Assembly: GCF_029626225.1 (NCBI RefSeq)
Contig: NZ_JARUBP010000001.1
Location: 1,550,001 to 1,614,000, forward strand
Length of the DNA: 64,000 nucleotides
Direction of reading: 5' to 3'
Source: Asanoa sp. WMMD1127
Lineage (GTDB): Bacteria > Actinomycetota > Actinomycetes > Mycobacteriales > Micromonosporaceae
This document shows positions 20,363 to 28,492 of this stretch, piece after piece. Numbering within the stretch: position 1 is the first letter of the stretch; every line of letters starts with the position of its first letter. The notes beneath the pieces were generated by a model. That model had not been told where the DNA came from, did no database searches, and saw nothing but the letters and a program-made list of their open reading frames with translations. A program made the translations under genes and the position numbers.

Positions 20363-21279
20363 ACCCGTTTCTCGTTCTCGGTTGCGCCGACGCGCGGACT
20401 CCGCTCAATCCAGGTGTGCACGGGTCCCACGAGGATTACGCCGACGTCGACCACACGAAGGAACAGTTCGAGGTCTTCAAGAACGAGTTCGGCACCGGTG
20501 AGGGCGTGCTGCGCACCGGCCGGCTCGTGGTGGCCAGCGGGCCCGCCGGCAGCGGCAAGACCTCGCTGGTCAACCGCTGTGTGAAGCACTTCCTGGCCAA
20601 GGCCCGGGAGTGTGGGCGCCATCCGATGGTCATCGACCTCCGCCGCGACCGGCTCGACCGCGGCGAGACCGCGGAGCGGATGCGGCTGCTGAGCGAACGG
20701 CTGGTCGACGAGCTGACCGTCCACGATATGATCAATGCGGACGGCGCGACGGCGCAGCGCTCCACCGACCCCGACCGGATGTTTCCGCTGCTGAGCAAGG
20801 AGTTGGGCGAGAACACGATCGTGGCGGTCCTGCTGCCGCCGTCCGGGGACCTGATCGCCGAACTGATCGAGTACGCGCGGTTCGCCCGCGGCAAGCTGAT
20901 GTTCTTCGCGGAGACTTCGTTCTACCGGCGACTGCGCGACCAGCGGGCCGAGTTCCACTCGGCCGGCGGCACAGCACCGCTCTTCCTGGAGCTGGGTCCC
21001 CTCAACGAGACCGACGGCGACCTCTTCCTCGTGCACCGGCTGACCCGGCACCGCGACGAGGGCGGCGGCTGGCCCGACGGCGCCGAGCCACCGAACCCGG
21101 CGACCGGCAAGCTGGAGAAGTTGGTCAGCGAACGCCCCATGTCGATCGGCGAGCTCCAACTGCTCCTGCACGAGATCTACGACCTGCTCCTGACCGAGGT
21201 GCCGCAGCCGGAGCTGTCCGACGAGCTGTTCCTGCGCGCCGTCCTGCGACTGTCGGCGCCCGGGAGTGGTGAGTCATGA
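20359..21279 (+). CDS. P-loop ATPase (AAA/STAND-like), small subunit
   Basis: 306 residues, starting in a 4-base overlap with the upstream gene. Walker A GPAGSGKTSL at about 61-70 follows a short N-terminal region with LGCADARTPLNPGVHGSHEDY. A second strand carries MVIDLRRDRL; a clear Walker B acidic pair is not obvious (TIVAVLLPPSGDL is the candidate). The C-terminal part is helical (PMSIGELQLLLHEIYDLL). Its stop overlaps the next start, so the two ATPases are made together and probably work as a pair. Family not recognised. Confidence 0.72.
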   Translation: MNPFLVLGCADARTPLNPGVHGSHEDYADVDHTKEQFEVFKNEFGTGEGVLRTGRLVVASGPAGSGKTSLVNRCVKHFLAKARECGRHPMVIDLRRDRLDRGETAERMRLLSERLVDELTVHDMINADGATAQRSTDPDRMFPLLSKELGENTIVAVLLPPSGDLIAELIEYARFARGKLMFFAETSFYRRLRDQRAEFHSAGGTAPLFLELGPLNETDGDLFLVHRLTRHRDEGGGWPDGAEPPNPATGKLEKLVSERPMSIGELQLLLHEIYDLLLTEVPQPELSDELFLRAVLRLSAPGSGES

Positions 21280-23498
21280 CCTTCGCCAACCCGTTTCCCT
21301 CGATCACCGCCTCGGGCCAGCCGGTCGACCCTGACCTGGCCGTACGCACGGCCGCCCTGACCACCGCCACCCAGCTCTTCGACGCCTTCCTCCAGGGGGC
21401 GCAGCAGGGCGGCGTGCTCGCCGTGATCGGCGGGGCGGGCACCGGCAAGACGTTCCTCTCGGGCGTGCTGCGCGGCATGGCCGACCGGGCCGACCCACCG
21501 GTGCAATCGTTCTACGCGCAGGTCAGCGCCACCTCGTTCCGCGAGGTCCTCGGCTCCTTCGTCCGGGCCGTCAAGCGTGACGACGGCGCCGTCCAGTCCG
21601 GGGTGCGCCACCTCTACGCCGAGGTGGTCGCCGACGCCCTCGAAGGGTCCGACCTCGGCCGGCAGCTCGGCGTGCGGCTGCGCGACGGCCGTCTCGACGC
21701 GGTCACCCTGGTGCAGCGCCTGCGCCTCGACCGCAGCGCCTACCTCGAGACACTGACCCAGCGTCTGGAGGAGCTGACCGACCACCCGGGCATCGCGACC
21801 GCCCTGACGCTGTTGCTGCGCCCCGGCTTCGACGACGCCGTCTGGACCTGGCTCGCCGGCGCCGAGCCGGCCGGTGTGCTCCGGGACCGGCGGATCACCG
21901 CCGCGCTGGCCAGCGACGCCGACGCGCTGCGGGCCATGGGCGCCCTCGTCCGCGTGGTCTGCGCGCCGGGCCGCAAGCTGCTGCTGACGTTCGACGAGCT
22001 GGAGCGCGCGTTCGGCGCCGACCGGCCCGTCACCGAGGAGACGGCGACCGCGCTGCGGCGGTTCCTGGCCGGCTCGGCCAGCGCCGGGGCGTTCGTCGTG
22101 CTCTCCGGGTTCGCGTCGTTCCTGGAGAACCTGCCCGAGGACGTACGCGACCGGATCGGTTCGACGATCCAGACCTCGCCGTTCGAGCCGGAGGACATCC
22201 AGCAGCTGGTCACCACCAGCCGGGCGGCGGTGGGTGGCCCGGCCGCGCCGCCACCGTTCAGTCCGAGCGTGGTCGAGCACCTGGCCGACCTGACGGCCGG
22301 CGTACCCCGATTGATCGTCGATCTGTCGCACCGCCTCGTCCGGGCGACGCCGGCGACGGCGGCGACCATCGACGACACCGCGATCCAGACCGCCGCGCAG
22401 GCCTATGTGGTCGAGCGACACGGGGCGTTCTTCGCCGAGGAGATCCGGCGCACCCTGGTCGAGCGGCGGTGGAAGGTCGAGACCAACCGCTACGTCGGTC
22501 TCAGTTCGGACTCCCATGTGGACTTCTGGGTCGCCGAGTCCGACGGCGGTGAGGGTTGCGCGATCCTGGTCGCCGACAACGTGATCAGCCCGGCTGAGAT
22601 CACGCACCAGCGCGACCGCATCTTCACCGTCAAGGAGGGCCTGCCCACGGGCGAGATCCTGCTGGTCGTCAAGGGCTTCCTCGCCCAGGAGGCGGATCGC
22701 CAGCTGACCGACCTGACCGGCCGGGCGCCACTGGTCGCGCAGCCGGGCCGGGTCGGTCGCGACCTCACCCGGCTGGTCGAGCGCATCCTCGCGTCGTTCA
22801 CCGCGCAGGACGCGGTCGAGCGGGTCGGCAACCGGCTCGACCGGCTGGGCCAGCACCAGGCGACGATGCATCAATATGTGGCCCAGCTCGCGCTGTCGAT
22901 GAACGAGCTGCGGACCGCCAACGAGAAGCAGCTCGCGGAGCTGATGGACCGGCTCGAGGAGCAGCCGCGGGCCGTCGCGGCCGAGGAGACCGCCACGCGG
23001 CTCCCGGAGGCCGTCGAGGCGATGCTGGCCGACGCCCTCTACGTGCTCGACGAGCTGCTCAAACGGGTCGACATGCTGTTCACCGACGCGCTGCACGTCG
23101 CACCCGACCGGGCCCGTGACACCCGGATGTCGCTGCGCGCCCGACTACGCCAGCGCAACACCGCGCCGGCGGCCGGTGTGGTCGCGCTGCTCCAGCGCCT
23201 GATCACCGCGTTCCGCACGGAGCTGCGGCTCTGGTGGGCGCGCGAGGCGGAGAAGCCGCCCTCGACCCGCGACGTCCGCACGCTCGACGCTTTGTGCGTG
23301 ACCTACGCGGTGGCCTGCGAATATCTGCCGCTGTTCCACCTCGACGAGCTGCGCCACGTCACGACCCGCTTCGTCGGCGACCCCGACGACCCGCAGGCCG
23401 ACCGCGCCACCGACGTCCGCGCCTCGGACCTCTTCCCCACCCTCGCCGGCCGGGTCCAGACCGAGCTCAACGCCCCCAGCGCGGTCCGCCGCCGTTAG
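21276..23498 (+). CDS. Large AAA-type ATPase with coiled-coil and C-terminal helical domain
   Basis: 740 residues, translationally coupled (ATGA) to the small ATPase. Walker A AVIGGAGTGKTFL at about 48-60, Walker B KLLLTFDELERAF at about 233-245, sensor-like SGFASF, and a winged-helix-like region to about 390. A beta-rich segment SDSHVDFWVAESDGGEGCAIL (about 410-430) could be a nuclease- or sensor-like fold. A coiled coil (about 525-570, NRLDRLGQHQ...NELRTANEKQLAELM) and a helical C-terminus follow. This resembles the ATPase of a STAND/conflict or regulatory system, but I do not recognise the family. Confidence 0.72.
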   Translation: MTFANPFPSITASGQPVDPDLAVRTAALTTATQLFDAFLQGAQQGGVLAVIGGAGTGKTFLSGVLRGMADRADPPVQSFYAQVSATSFREVLGSFVRAVKRDDGAVQSGVRHLYAEVVADALEGSDLGRQLGVRLRDGRLDAVTLVQRLRLDRSAYLETLTQRLEELTDHPGIATALTLLLRPGFDDAVWTWLAGAEPAGVLRDRRITAALASDADALRAMGALVRVVCAPGRKLLLTFDELERAFGADRPVTEETATALRRFLAGSASAGAFVVLSGFASFLENLPEDVRDRIGSTIQTSPFEPEDIQQLVTTSRAAVGGPAAPPPFSPSVVEHLADLTAGVPRLIVDLSHRLVRATPATAATIDDTAIQTAAQAYVVERHGAFFAEEIRRTLVERRWKVETNRYVGLSSDSHVDFWVAESDGGEGCAILVADNVISPAEITHQRDRIFTVKEGLPTGEILLVVKGFLAQEADRQLTDLTGRAPLVAQPGRVGRDLTRLVERILASFTAQDAVERVGNRLDRLGQHQATMHQYVAQLALSMNELRTANEKQLAELMDRLEEQPRAVAAEETATRLPEAVEAMLADALYVLDELLKRVDMLFTDALHVAPDRARDTRMSLRARLRQRNTAPAAGVVALLQRLITAFRTELRLWWAREAEKPPSTRDVRTLDALCVTYAVACEYLPLFHLDELRHVTTRFVGDPDDPQADRATDVRASDLFPTLAGRVQTELNAPSAVRRR

Positions 23499-24436
23499 AG
23501 ATCGGCCAGCCGGGCGCTCAGCTCGGCGAACCGGTCCTCGACGCTGGCCACATAGGACTGGGTCAGGGTCACGCCGAGCAGCTGGCGGCCGCCGCCCAGC
23601 CAGCGGTTCATCACCACGCCGTCTTCGACGTCGAGCACGACCGACTTCGCGGACCGGCCCAGCACCGGGTAGACCAGCCGGCGCAGGTCGCGCAGGTCGC
23701 CGTCGAGATCGGTGTGGAAGCCCCAGTAGACCCGGCGGAGCCGGGCCGGCGTCGTGTCGCCGTGGGTCTCGAGCTGGGCCAGCCCGCCGAAGCAGTCGAC
23801 CGCGCAGGCCGTGCCATCGCCGCCCTGGTAGAGCACGTATTGCAGGCGTTCGTCGACCGCCGCCCGGCACACCTCGAGGACCTCCGCCGCACCCGTGCCG
23901 GTGATGACCGGCTGACCGGTCGGTGGCCGCAGCTCGACGCCGGCCGGGATGGGCTGGAAGCCGCCCGGGTTCTGGTCTTCTAGCCCGAACAGCTCCCGCG
24001 CCTCCGAGACGAGCCCGGCCAGCGCCCGGTCGGCCTCCTGCACCTCGGGCGCCACCGTGACGGTCGGCTCGGCGGGCTGGTCGCGCAGGCAGAACCCGGC
24101 GAGATAGCCACGACCGGGGATCGCGTAGGCCAGCACGGCGCCGCGCGGTGTCTCGAGAACCAGCCGGATCAGCGCGCCGGTGCGGGCCACCTGGAGCTTG
24201 TCGTGCAGGTCGAGGCAGGAGCCCACGACACCCTGGACGGCGATCCGGGCCTGCCGGCGGCGCACCGGGTCGATCTCGAACTGGTCGATCGAGAACGCCA
24301 GGTCACCGTCGGCGACCAGGCTCAGGTGGGTCACGTTGGGGATCCGCCGCGCGAGCTCGGCCGACGAGAACAGCAGGTCGTGAAAGTCGTCCACCGGAGG
24401 CGGATCGATGTGGACACCCGCGAAGGCCTGCGTCAC
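23495..24436 (-). CDS. Hypothetical protein convergent with the ATPase operon
   Basis: 313 residues without signal peptide or membrane helix. Mixed alpha/beta pattern, with strands VTHLSLVADGDLAFSID, ALIRLVLETPRGAVLAYAI and YVLYQGGDGTACAVDCFGG. The last codons overlap the tail of the large ATPase gene by four bases. It follows the large NB-ARC/TPR gene after 3 bases on the same strand, so the two are surely one operon. No known family is recognised; its job is probably tied to the NB-ARC/TPR protein. Confidence 0.7.
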   Translation of the reverse strand: MTQAFAGVHIDPPPVDDFHDLLFSSAELARRIPNVTHLSLVADGDLAFSIDQFEIDPVRRRQARIAVQGVVGSCLDLHDKLQVARTGALIRLVLETPRGAVLAYAIPGRGYLAGFCLRDQPAEPTVTVAPEVQEADRALAGLVSEARELFGLEDQNPGGFQPIPAGVELRPPTGQPVITGTGAAEVLEVCRAAVDERLQYVLYQGGDGTACAVDCFGGLAQLETHGDTTPARLRRVYWGFHTDLDGDLRDLRRLVYPVLGRSAKSVVLDVEDGVVMNRWLGGGRQLLGVTLTQSYVASVEDRFAELSARLADL

Positions 24437-24439
24437 GCC

Positions 24440-27400
24440 TCACACCTCCGGCACGTCGATGTCGATGAACAGCGTCAGCGGCACCCGGCGCGGGCCGCCG
24501 CTGACATATTCGGCCGCCGCCCGGGTGTAGGGGTGGCCGTTGCCGAGGAACTCCTCGCACAGCCCGAAGCTGTGCAGCGCGGCATCGTCGCGGCCGCCGG
24601 TCATCCCGCCGAGGTTGAGCTGGGCGGCGAGCACCCAGGGATGGACCTCGCCGAGCCGGCCCGCGAGACCCTCGACGGCCTGCTGGGCCTGCGCCCGTGC
24701 CTCGTCGCCGCGCTGCGCGCCCCACAGCGTCACGGCCAGGTTGGCCCGGGCGACCTCGATGAACGGGTGCGCCGCGACCAGCGCCTCGGTGTAGCCGTCG
24801 AGGCACAGCTCCGCGAGGTCCTTGGCCTCTTCGAACTCGCCCAGCCGGAACAGGTCCATGGCGAGGCTGAGGCGGGCGGCCTGCGTACGCGGATGGTTGG
24901 CGCCGAAGGTGTGGCGGTAGCCGTTGACGGCCTCGTTGTCGAGCTGGCGCGCCACCGCGTAACGCCCGAGCCGGCGCTCGGCCACCGCCAGATGTCCCTT
25001 GATCCGCAGCACGTCGGGATGGTTGGCGGACTGGAACTTGCGGACCCGGTCGAGGGCGGCGTAGAGCCGGCGACTGGCCTCGCCGTAGCGACCGAGCTCG
25101 CGCTGGAACCCGGCCGCCGCGGCCATCGACCACCAGGTCAGCGGATCGTCTGGGCCGAAGAGGGCCTCGCGTCGGGTCAGCGTGTCCTGCTCGAAGAAGA
25201 AGGCCCGCTCCGGGTAGCCCGCGAGGAAGCACGAGCTGGCCAGGTTGTGGCTGGCCTGCAGCGTCTGCGGGTGGTCCTCGCCGAAGAGCTCGCGGTAGCG
25301 GTGCCAGGTGCCCTGGTCCTGCGCGAGCGCCTCGGCGAACTGGCCGAGGCCGCGCAGGTCGCCACTCATTCCCCGGCGGGCGTTGAGCACCCGCACGGAG
25401 CGGGAGCTGCGTCCTTTGAGGACACCGTCGAGCAGCCGCTGGTCCTCGGCGAGCGACTCGTGCGGCCGGCCCATCAGCCGCAGCAGGTCGGCCCGGTAGG
25501 TGGCGAGCTGGATGGACAGCGACTCGCGCGGTGACTCGCCGCCCGTCCAGGCGACCAGAGCCGTCTCGGTGAGCGCCAACAGCTGGGCCCGGGCCACCGC
25601 GTCGTCGTCGTCGGAGGTCCAGCGCAGCTGGGCCAGCACCCAGCGCCGGACCGGCCACTCGGTGGAGACCAGCGCGCCGGAGGGCTGCAGGTGCGGCCGC
25701 AGCTCGGCCAGCACCTCGACGTCGCCCAGGCGCCCGGCGGCATAGCCGGCCAGCCCGCGGCATGCCTGCTCGCGGCGGTGCTCCTGCTCCTCGGGCGACA
25801 TCGCGCCCCGGACCATCGCCCGGACCAGCCCGTGCATCCGCAGGTCGGACTCGGCGCCCCAGAACACCGCGAACAGCTCGAGCCGCTGGCCGAGCCAGAT
25901 CACCTGGTCGAGGTCGAACGGCTCGTCGAGCAGGTCGCCGGCGTCGCCGTCGGCGGCCGCCGCCGCGATCTGCTCGACCATCGCCGGCCAGCGCAGCAGC
26001 GACAGGCTCACCCGGGCCGGGTCGAGGAAGCAGCACAGCTCGGCCACCCGCCGGGTGAGCCGGCCGAGCGGATGCCGGTCGAGCTCGGCGAGGGTCAGCG
26101 CCACGATCGCGCTGAACGACGCGCCGCCGGCCTCGGTCAGGCGCTCGCGGACGTCGTCGGCCGCCGCGGAGGCGGCCTCCGAGGCGGAGCTGCCGACGCG
26201 CAGCTCGCGCCCGGCGGCCAGCTGCCGGACCAGCGCGCCGACCAGGTGCAGGCTCAGCGGCGCCCGGCCGGTCGCGCCGATCAGCTTCTCGCCCTCGACA
26301 CCGGGCAGGGCCGGCGCGTAGCCACGCAGGATGGCCACCGCCTCGGCGACCGTCAGTGGTTTGACGACGACGTGCTTGTTGACCGACGCCCACAGGTTGG
26401 GCAACCGGTTGGCGGCCTGTGGCTGCGCGGTGATCACGATGTGGCCGAAGCCCTCGGTGGGCAACAGGGACGCGAGCGTGTCGACGTCGTCGGCGGCGTC
26501 GTAGACCAGCAGCGTGCGCCCGGGCGGCGCCGACCGCAGCGCCTCGAAGGTCGCGGCCACCATGTCGGCCGACGGCTCGACCCCCATCACGTAGCCGAGC
26601 CTGGTCAGGCTGGCCCGGACCGCCTGCTCGTCGCCGGCCGGAATCCACCAGACCACGTCGTAGTCGTAGGCGAAGTTGTGTGCGTAGGCCTGGGCGATCG
26701 CGCTCTTGCCCACGCCGGCCTCACCGGCCAGCACCACCACGCCGACGGTCTCCGACTCGACCAGCGCGGTGCGGATCTCCTCGAGGTAGGCATCGCGGCC
26801 GACCATGCGCGTGCTCGCCCGCGGCACGGAGAAGTGCTTGTCACCGGCGGACGCCTCGGCGAGCGGGAAGCGCTGCCGCGACTCGCGACCCGCGACCTCG
26901 ACCATGCGGTCGCCCATGCCGAACGCGGCCAGCAGCCGTTTGAGGGCGTCGGCCTCGACCGGTGTGGTCAGGTCGACGGTGCGGGCCAGCGGGAACGCGT
27001 CGTGCCGGCTCGGCTCGACGTTGAGCAGCACCGTCTCGAGCGCCTCGGCGCCGGGTGACGCGCGCAGGTGGTCACTGACCTCGGCCGCGACCGGCGCGGC
27101 GGCGAACGCGGACGAGCCGATCAACACGAGCAGAGCCCGGTCGGGGCCGGCCAGCCACTCGCGCTGCTGTTGCCAGGCGCCGACCTCGAAGCCGAGCAGG
27201 CGCAGCTGTTCGCTGACCCAGTCGGCCCAGGGCCGGTCGGCGGGCGCGTAGGCCAGCAGGGCCCGGGTGTTGATATCGCGGGCGTCGCCGGTCAGGCTCC
27301 GCCGGTAGCGTTGCCGCACCGGCGCCGGGATCGGCGGCAGGCTGGGGATCTCGCGGTCGGTGACGAACCAGACCAGGTCGGCGAACGCCTCGAACACGCC

Positions 27401-28165
27401 CGCGGTGCGGGGTGTCGGGGTCGGCTCGTCGAGCAGGATGCTCAGCGCGTCGCCCGCCGCCGCGAGCTCAGGCACCTTGACCACCCGGTCGGCGAAGGCG
27501 GGGCCCAGCCGGCTGAACGCCTGACGGATCTCGCCGATCGTCTGGCTGGCCCGCGGGAGGACCCGGGCGTCGAACGGCACGGCCACGGCGGCCGTGCGGC
27601 GCGGCCGGCTCGCGGCGTCGCGGATGCTCAACGCGGCCTTGACCGCGTCGCGGATCGGCGCGTATTGCGGCTGGAAGCAGATGACGACCGCGTCGGTCAG
27701 GCCCGCGATCAGCGCGGTGTGGGTCTCGGACGCGGCCGGCAGCCCGACGAGGATGACGTCGTAGCGGGTGCGCCGAAGCGCCGCCCGGACCTCGCCGCTG
27801 GGCACCGTTTCCAGGCGGTCGCCGCGGAGCACGGAAAAGGGCCGGCTGGAGCCGAGCAGATCGAGACTCCCGCGCCCGACCGGAAGGATGTATCGGGAGA
27901 GTGACAACGGATTGTCGATGAATTGGCTCACCAGCCGGGCGGCCTCGGCGTCGAGAAGATCATTTGGATCGCTGACGCTCATCAGGAACGGGTCGAGAAA
28001 GCCGCGGACCAGTTCACTGTCGGCGCCCGAGTCGATCACGAGCACTTTCTTGTCGACGTGGCAGAGCGCGACCGCGGTGTTGGCGATCAGCCGCGTGACG
28101 CCGACCTCGGGGCTCGAAGCGGCGAACGTGACGATCGTGGGCGCCGCTGGGCTTCGGTCGGTCAT
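24440..28165 (-). CDS. fxsT: FxSxx-COOH-system-type NLR-like protein: degenerate ParA, TIR-like, NB-ARC, TPR
   Basis: 1241 residues. About 1-265 follows a ParA/MinD-like fold (TIVTFAASSPEVGVTRLIANTAVALC...KVLVIDSG), but the Walker A lacks its lysine (GVTR instead of GKT), so it probably does not hydrolyse ATP. About 300-410 is TIR-like (ALLAYAPADRPWADWVSEQL, LLVLIGSSAF). About 445-700 is NB-ARC with intact Walker A AGEAGVGKSAIA (near 478-489) and Walker B TLLVYDAADD. A winged-helix region and about ten TPR units follow (for example HPRTQAARLSLAMDLFRLGEFEEAKDLAEL). This order matches the tetratricopeptide protein of FxSxx-COOH systems. It begins 16 bases after the precursor-like peptide gene, in one operon. 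It likely senses or uses the modified peptide, as an inference. Confidence 0.8.
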   Translation of the reverse strand: MTDRSPAAPTIVTFAASSPEVGVTRLIANTAVALCHVDKKVLVIDSGADSELVRGFLDPFLMSVSDPNDLLDAEAARLVSQFIDNPLSLSRYILPVGRGSLDLLGSSRPFSVLRGDRLETVPSGEVRAALRRTRYDVILVGLPAASETHTALIAGLTDAVVICFQPQYAPIRDAVKAALSIRDAASRPRRTAAVAVPFDARVLPRASQTIGEIRQAFSRLGPAFADRVVKVPELAAAGDALSILLDEPTPTPRTAGVFEAFADLVWFVTDREIPSLPPIPAPVRQRYRRSLTGDARDINTRALLAYAPADRPWADWVSEQLRLLGFEVGAWQQQREWLAGPDRALLVLIGSSAFAAAPVAAEVSDHLRASPGAEALETVLLNVEPSRHDAFPLARTVDLTTPVEADALKRLLAAFGMGDRMVEVAGRESRQRFPLAEASAGDKHFSVPRASTRMVGRDAYLEEIRTALVESETVGVVVLAGEAGVGKSAIAQAYAHNFAYDYDVVWWIPAGDEQAVRASLTRLGYVMGVEPSADMVAATFEALRSAPPGRTLLVYDAADDVDTLASLLPTEGFGHIVITAQPQAANRLPNLWASVNKHVVVKPLTVAEAVAILRGYAPALPGVEGEKLIGATGRAPLSLHLVGALVRQLAAGRELRVGSSASEAASAAADDVRERLTEAGGASFSAIVALTLAELDRHPLGRLTRRVAELCCFLDPARVSLSLLRWPAMVEQIAAAAADGDAGDLLDEPFDLDQVIWLGQRLELFAVFWGAESDLRMHGLVRAMVRGAMSPEEQEHRREQACRGLAGYAAGRLGDVEVLAELRPHLQPSGALVSTEWPVRRWVLAQLRWTSDDDDAVARAQLLALTETALVAWTGGESPRESLSIQLATYRADLLRLMGRPHESLAEDQRLLDGVLKGRSSRSVRVLNARRGMSGDLRGLGQFAEALAQDQGTWHRYRELFGEDHPQTLQASHNLASSCFLAGYPERAFFFEQDTLTRREALFGPDDPLTWWSMAAAAGFQRELGRYGEASRRLYAALDRVRKFQSANHPDVLRIKGHLAVAERRLGRYAVARQLDNEAVNGYRHTFGANHPRTQAARLSLAMDLFRLGEFEEAKDLAELCLDGYTEALVAAHPFIEVARANLAVTLWGAQRGDEARAQAQQAVEGLAGRLGEVHPWVLAAQLNLGGMTGGRDDAALHSFGLCEEFLGNGHPYTRAAAEYVSGGPRRVPLTLFIDIDVPEV

Positions 28166-28181
28166 CGACTGTCCACCTCGG

Positions 28182-28385
28182 TCAGGAAGCTTCGGGGGAC
28201 TCCATTCTCCCGTCGACCATCATGTTCTGGAACCCATAAAAAGCGGGTGATGCTCCGTCGTTCTCGTGCAGTAGTCGCCGCAACGAAGAGAGCAACGCCG
28301 TTTCCGGCAAATCGTCTAGACCCTCCAGGCCCCTGCCCTGGAGGTCCAAGAGATCCGAGATAAGATCGGCGTCCTCACGACCCAT
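28182..28385 (-). CDS. fxsA: FxsA-like RiPP precursor peptide, variant core
   Basis: 67 residues from ATG 28385. The leader DADLISDLLDLQGRGLEGLD, then LPETALLSSLRRLLHENDG, has the acidic, Leu-spaced pattern of FxsA precursors, which normally end in the core F-x-S-x-x at the C-terminus. Here the corresponding core is F52-Q-N-M-M56: the Ser is Asn, and an 11-residue tail (VDGRMESPEAS) follows, so both defining features are altered. Upstream in-frame starts (to 28463) are rejected because a -10 box lies inside that extension. It is co-directional with the TPR gene 16 bases downstream and divergent from the HExxH gene. The identification rests on leader pattern and context. Confidence 0.7.
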   Translation of the reverse strand: MGREDADLISDLLDLQGRGLEGLDDLPETALLSSLRRLLHENDGASPAFYGFQNMMVDGRMESPEAS

Positions 28386-28430
28386 GCACCGACCACCGCC
28401 TTGGCCTCGCGCGCGATAATGAACCGCGCC

Positions 28431-28457
28431 ATCATAGTCCCTGCGATCTTTCGGCAA
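28431..28457 (-). promoter_or_regulatory. Candidate promoter for the precursor-peptide operon
   Basis: On the minus strand TATGAT (28436-28431) is a near-consensus -10, with TTGCCG (28457-28452) 15 bases upstream as a possible -35. Transcription would start about 40 bases before ATG 28385. The spacer is short, so the -35 is uncertain. The 107-base gap is shared with the divergent HExxH gene. Confidence 0.35.
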
Positions 28458-28492
28458 CCGCACCTAGGACGCATCGCGGAGGCGATTCGGAC

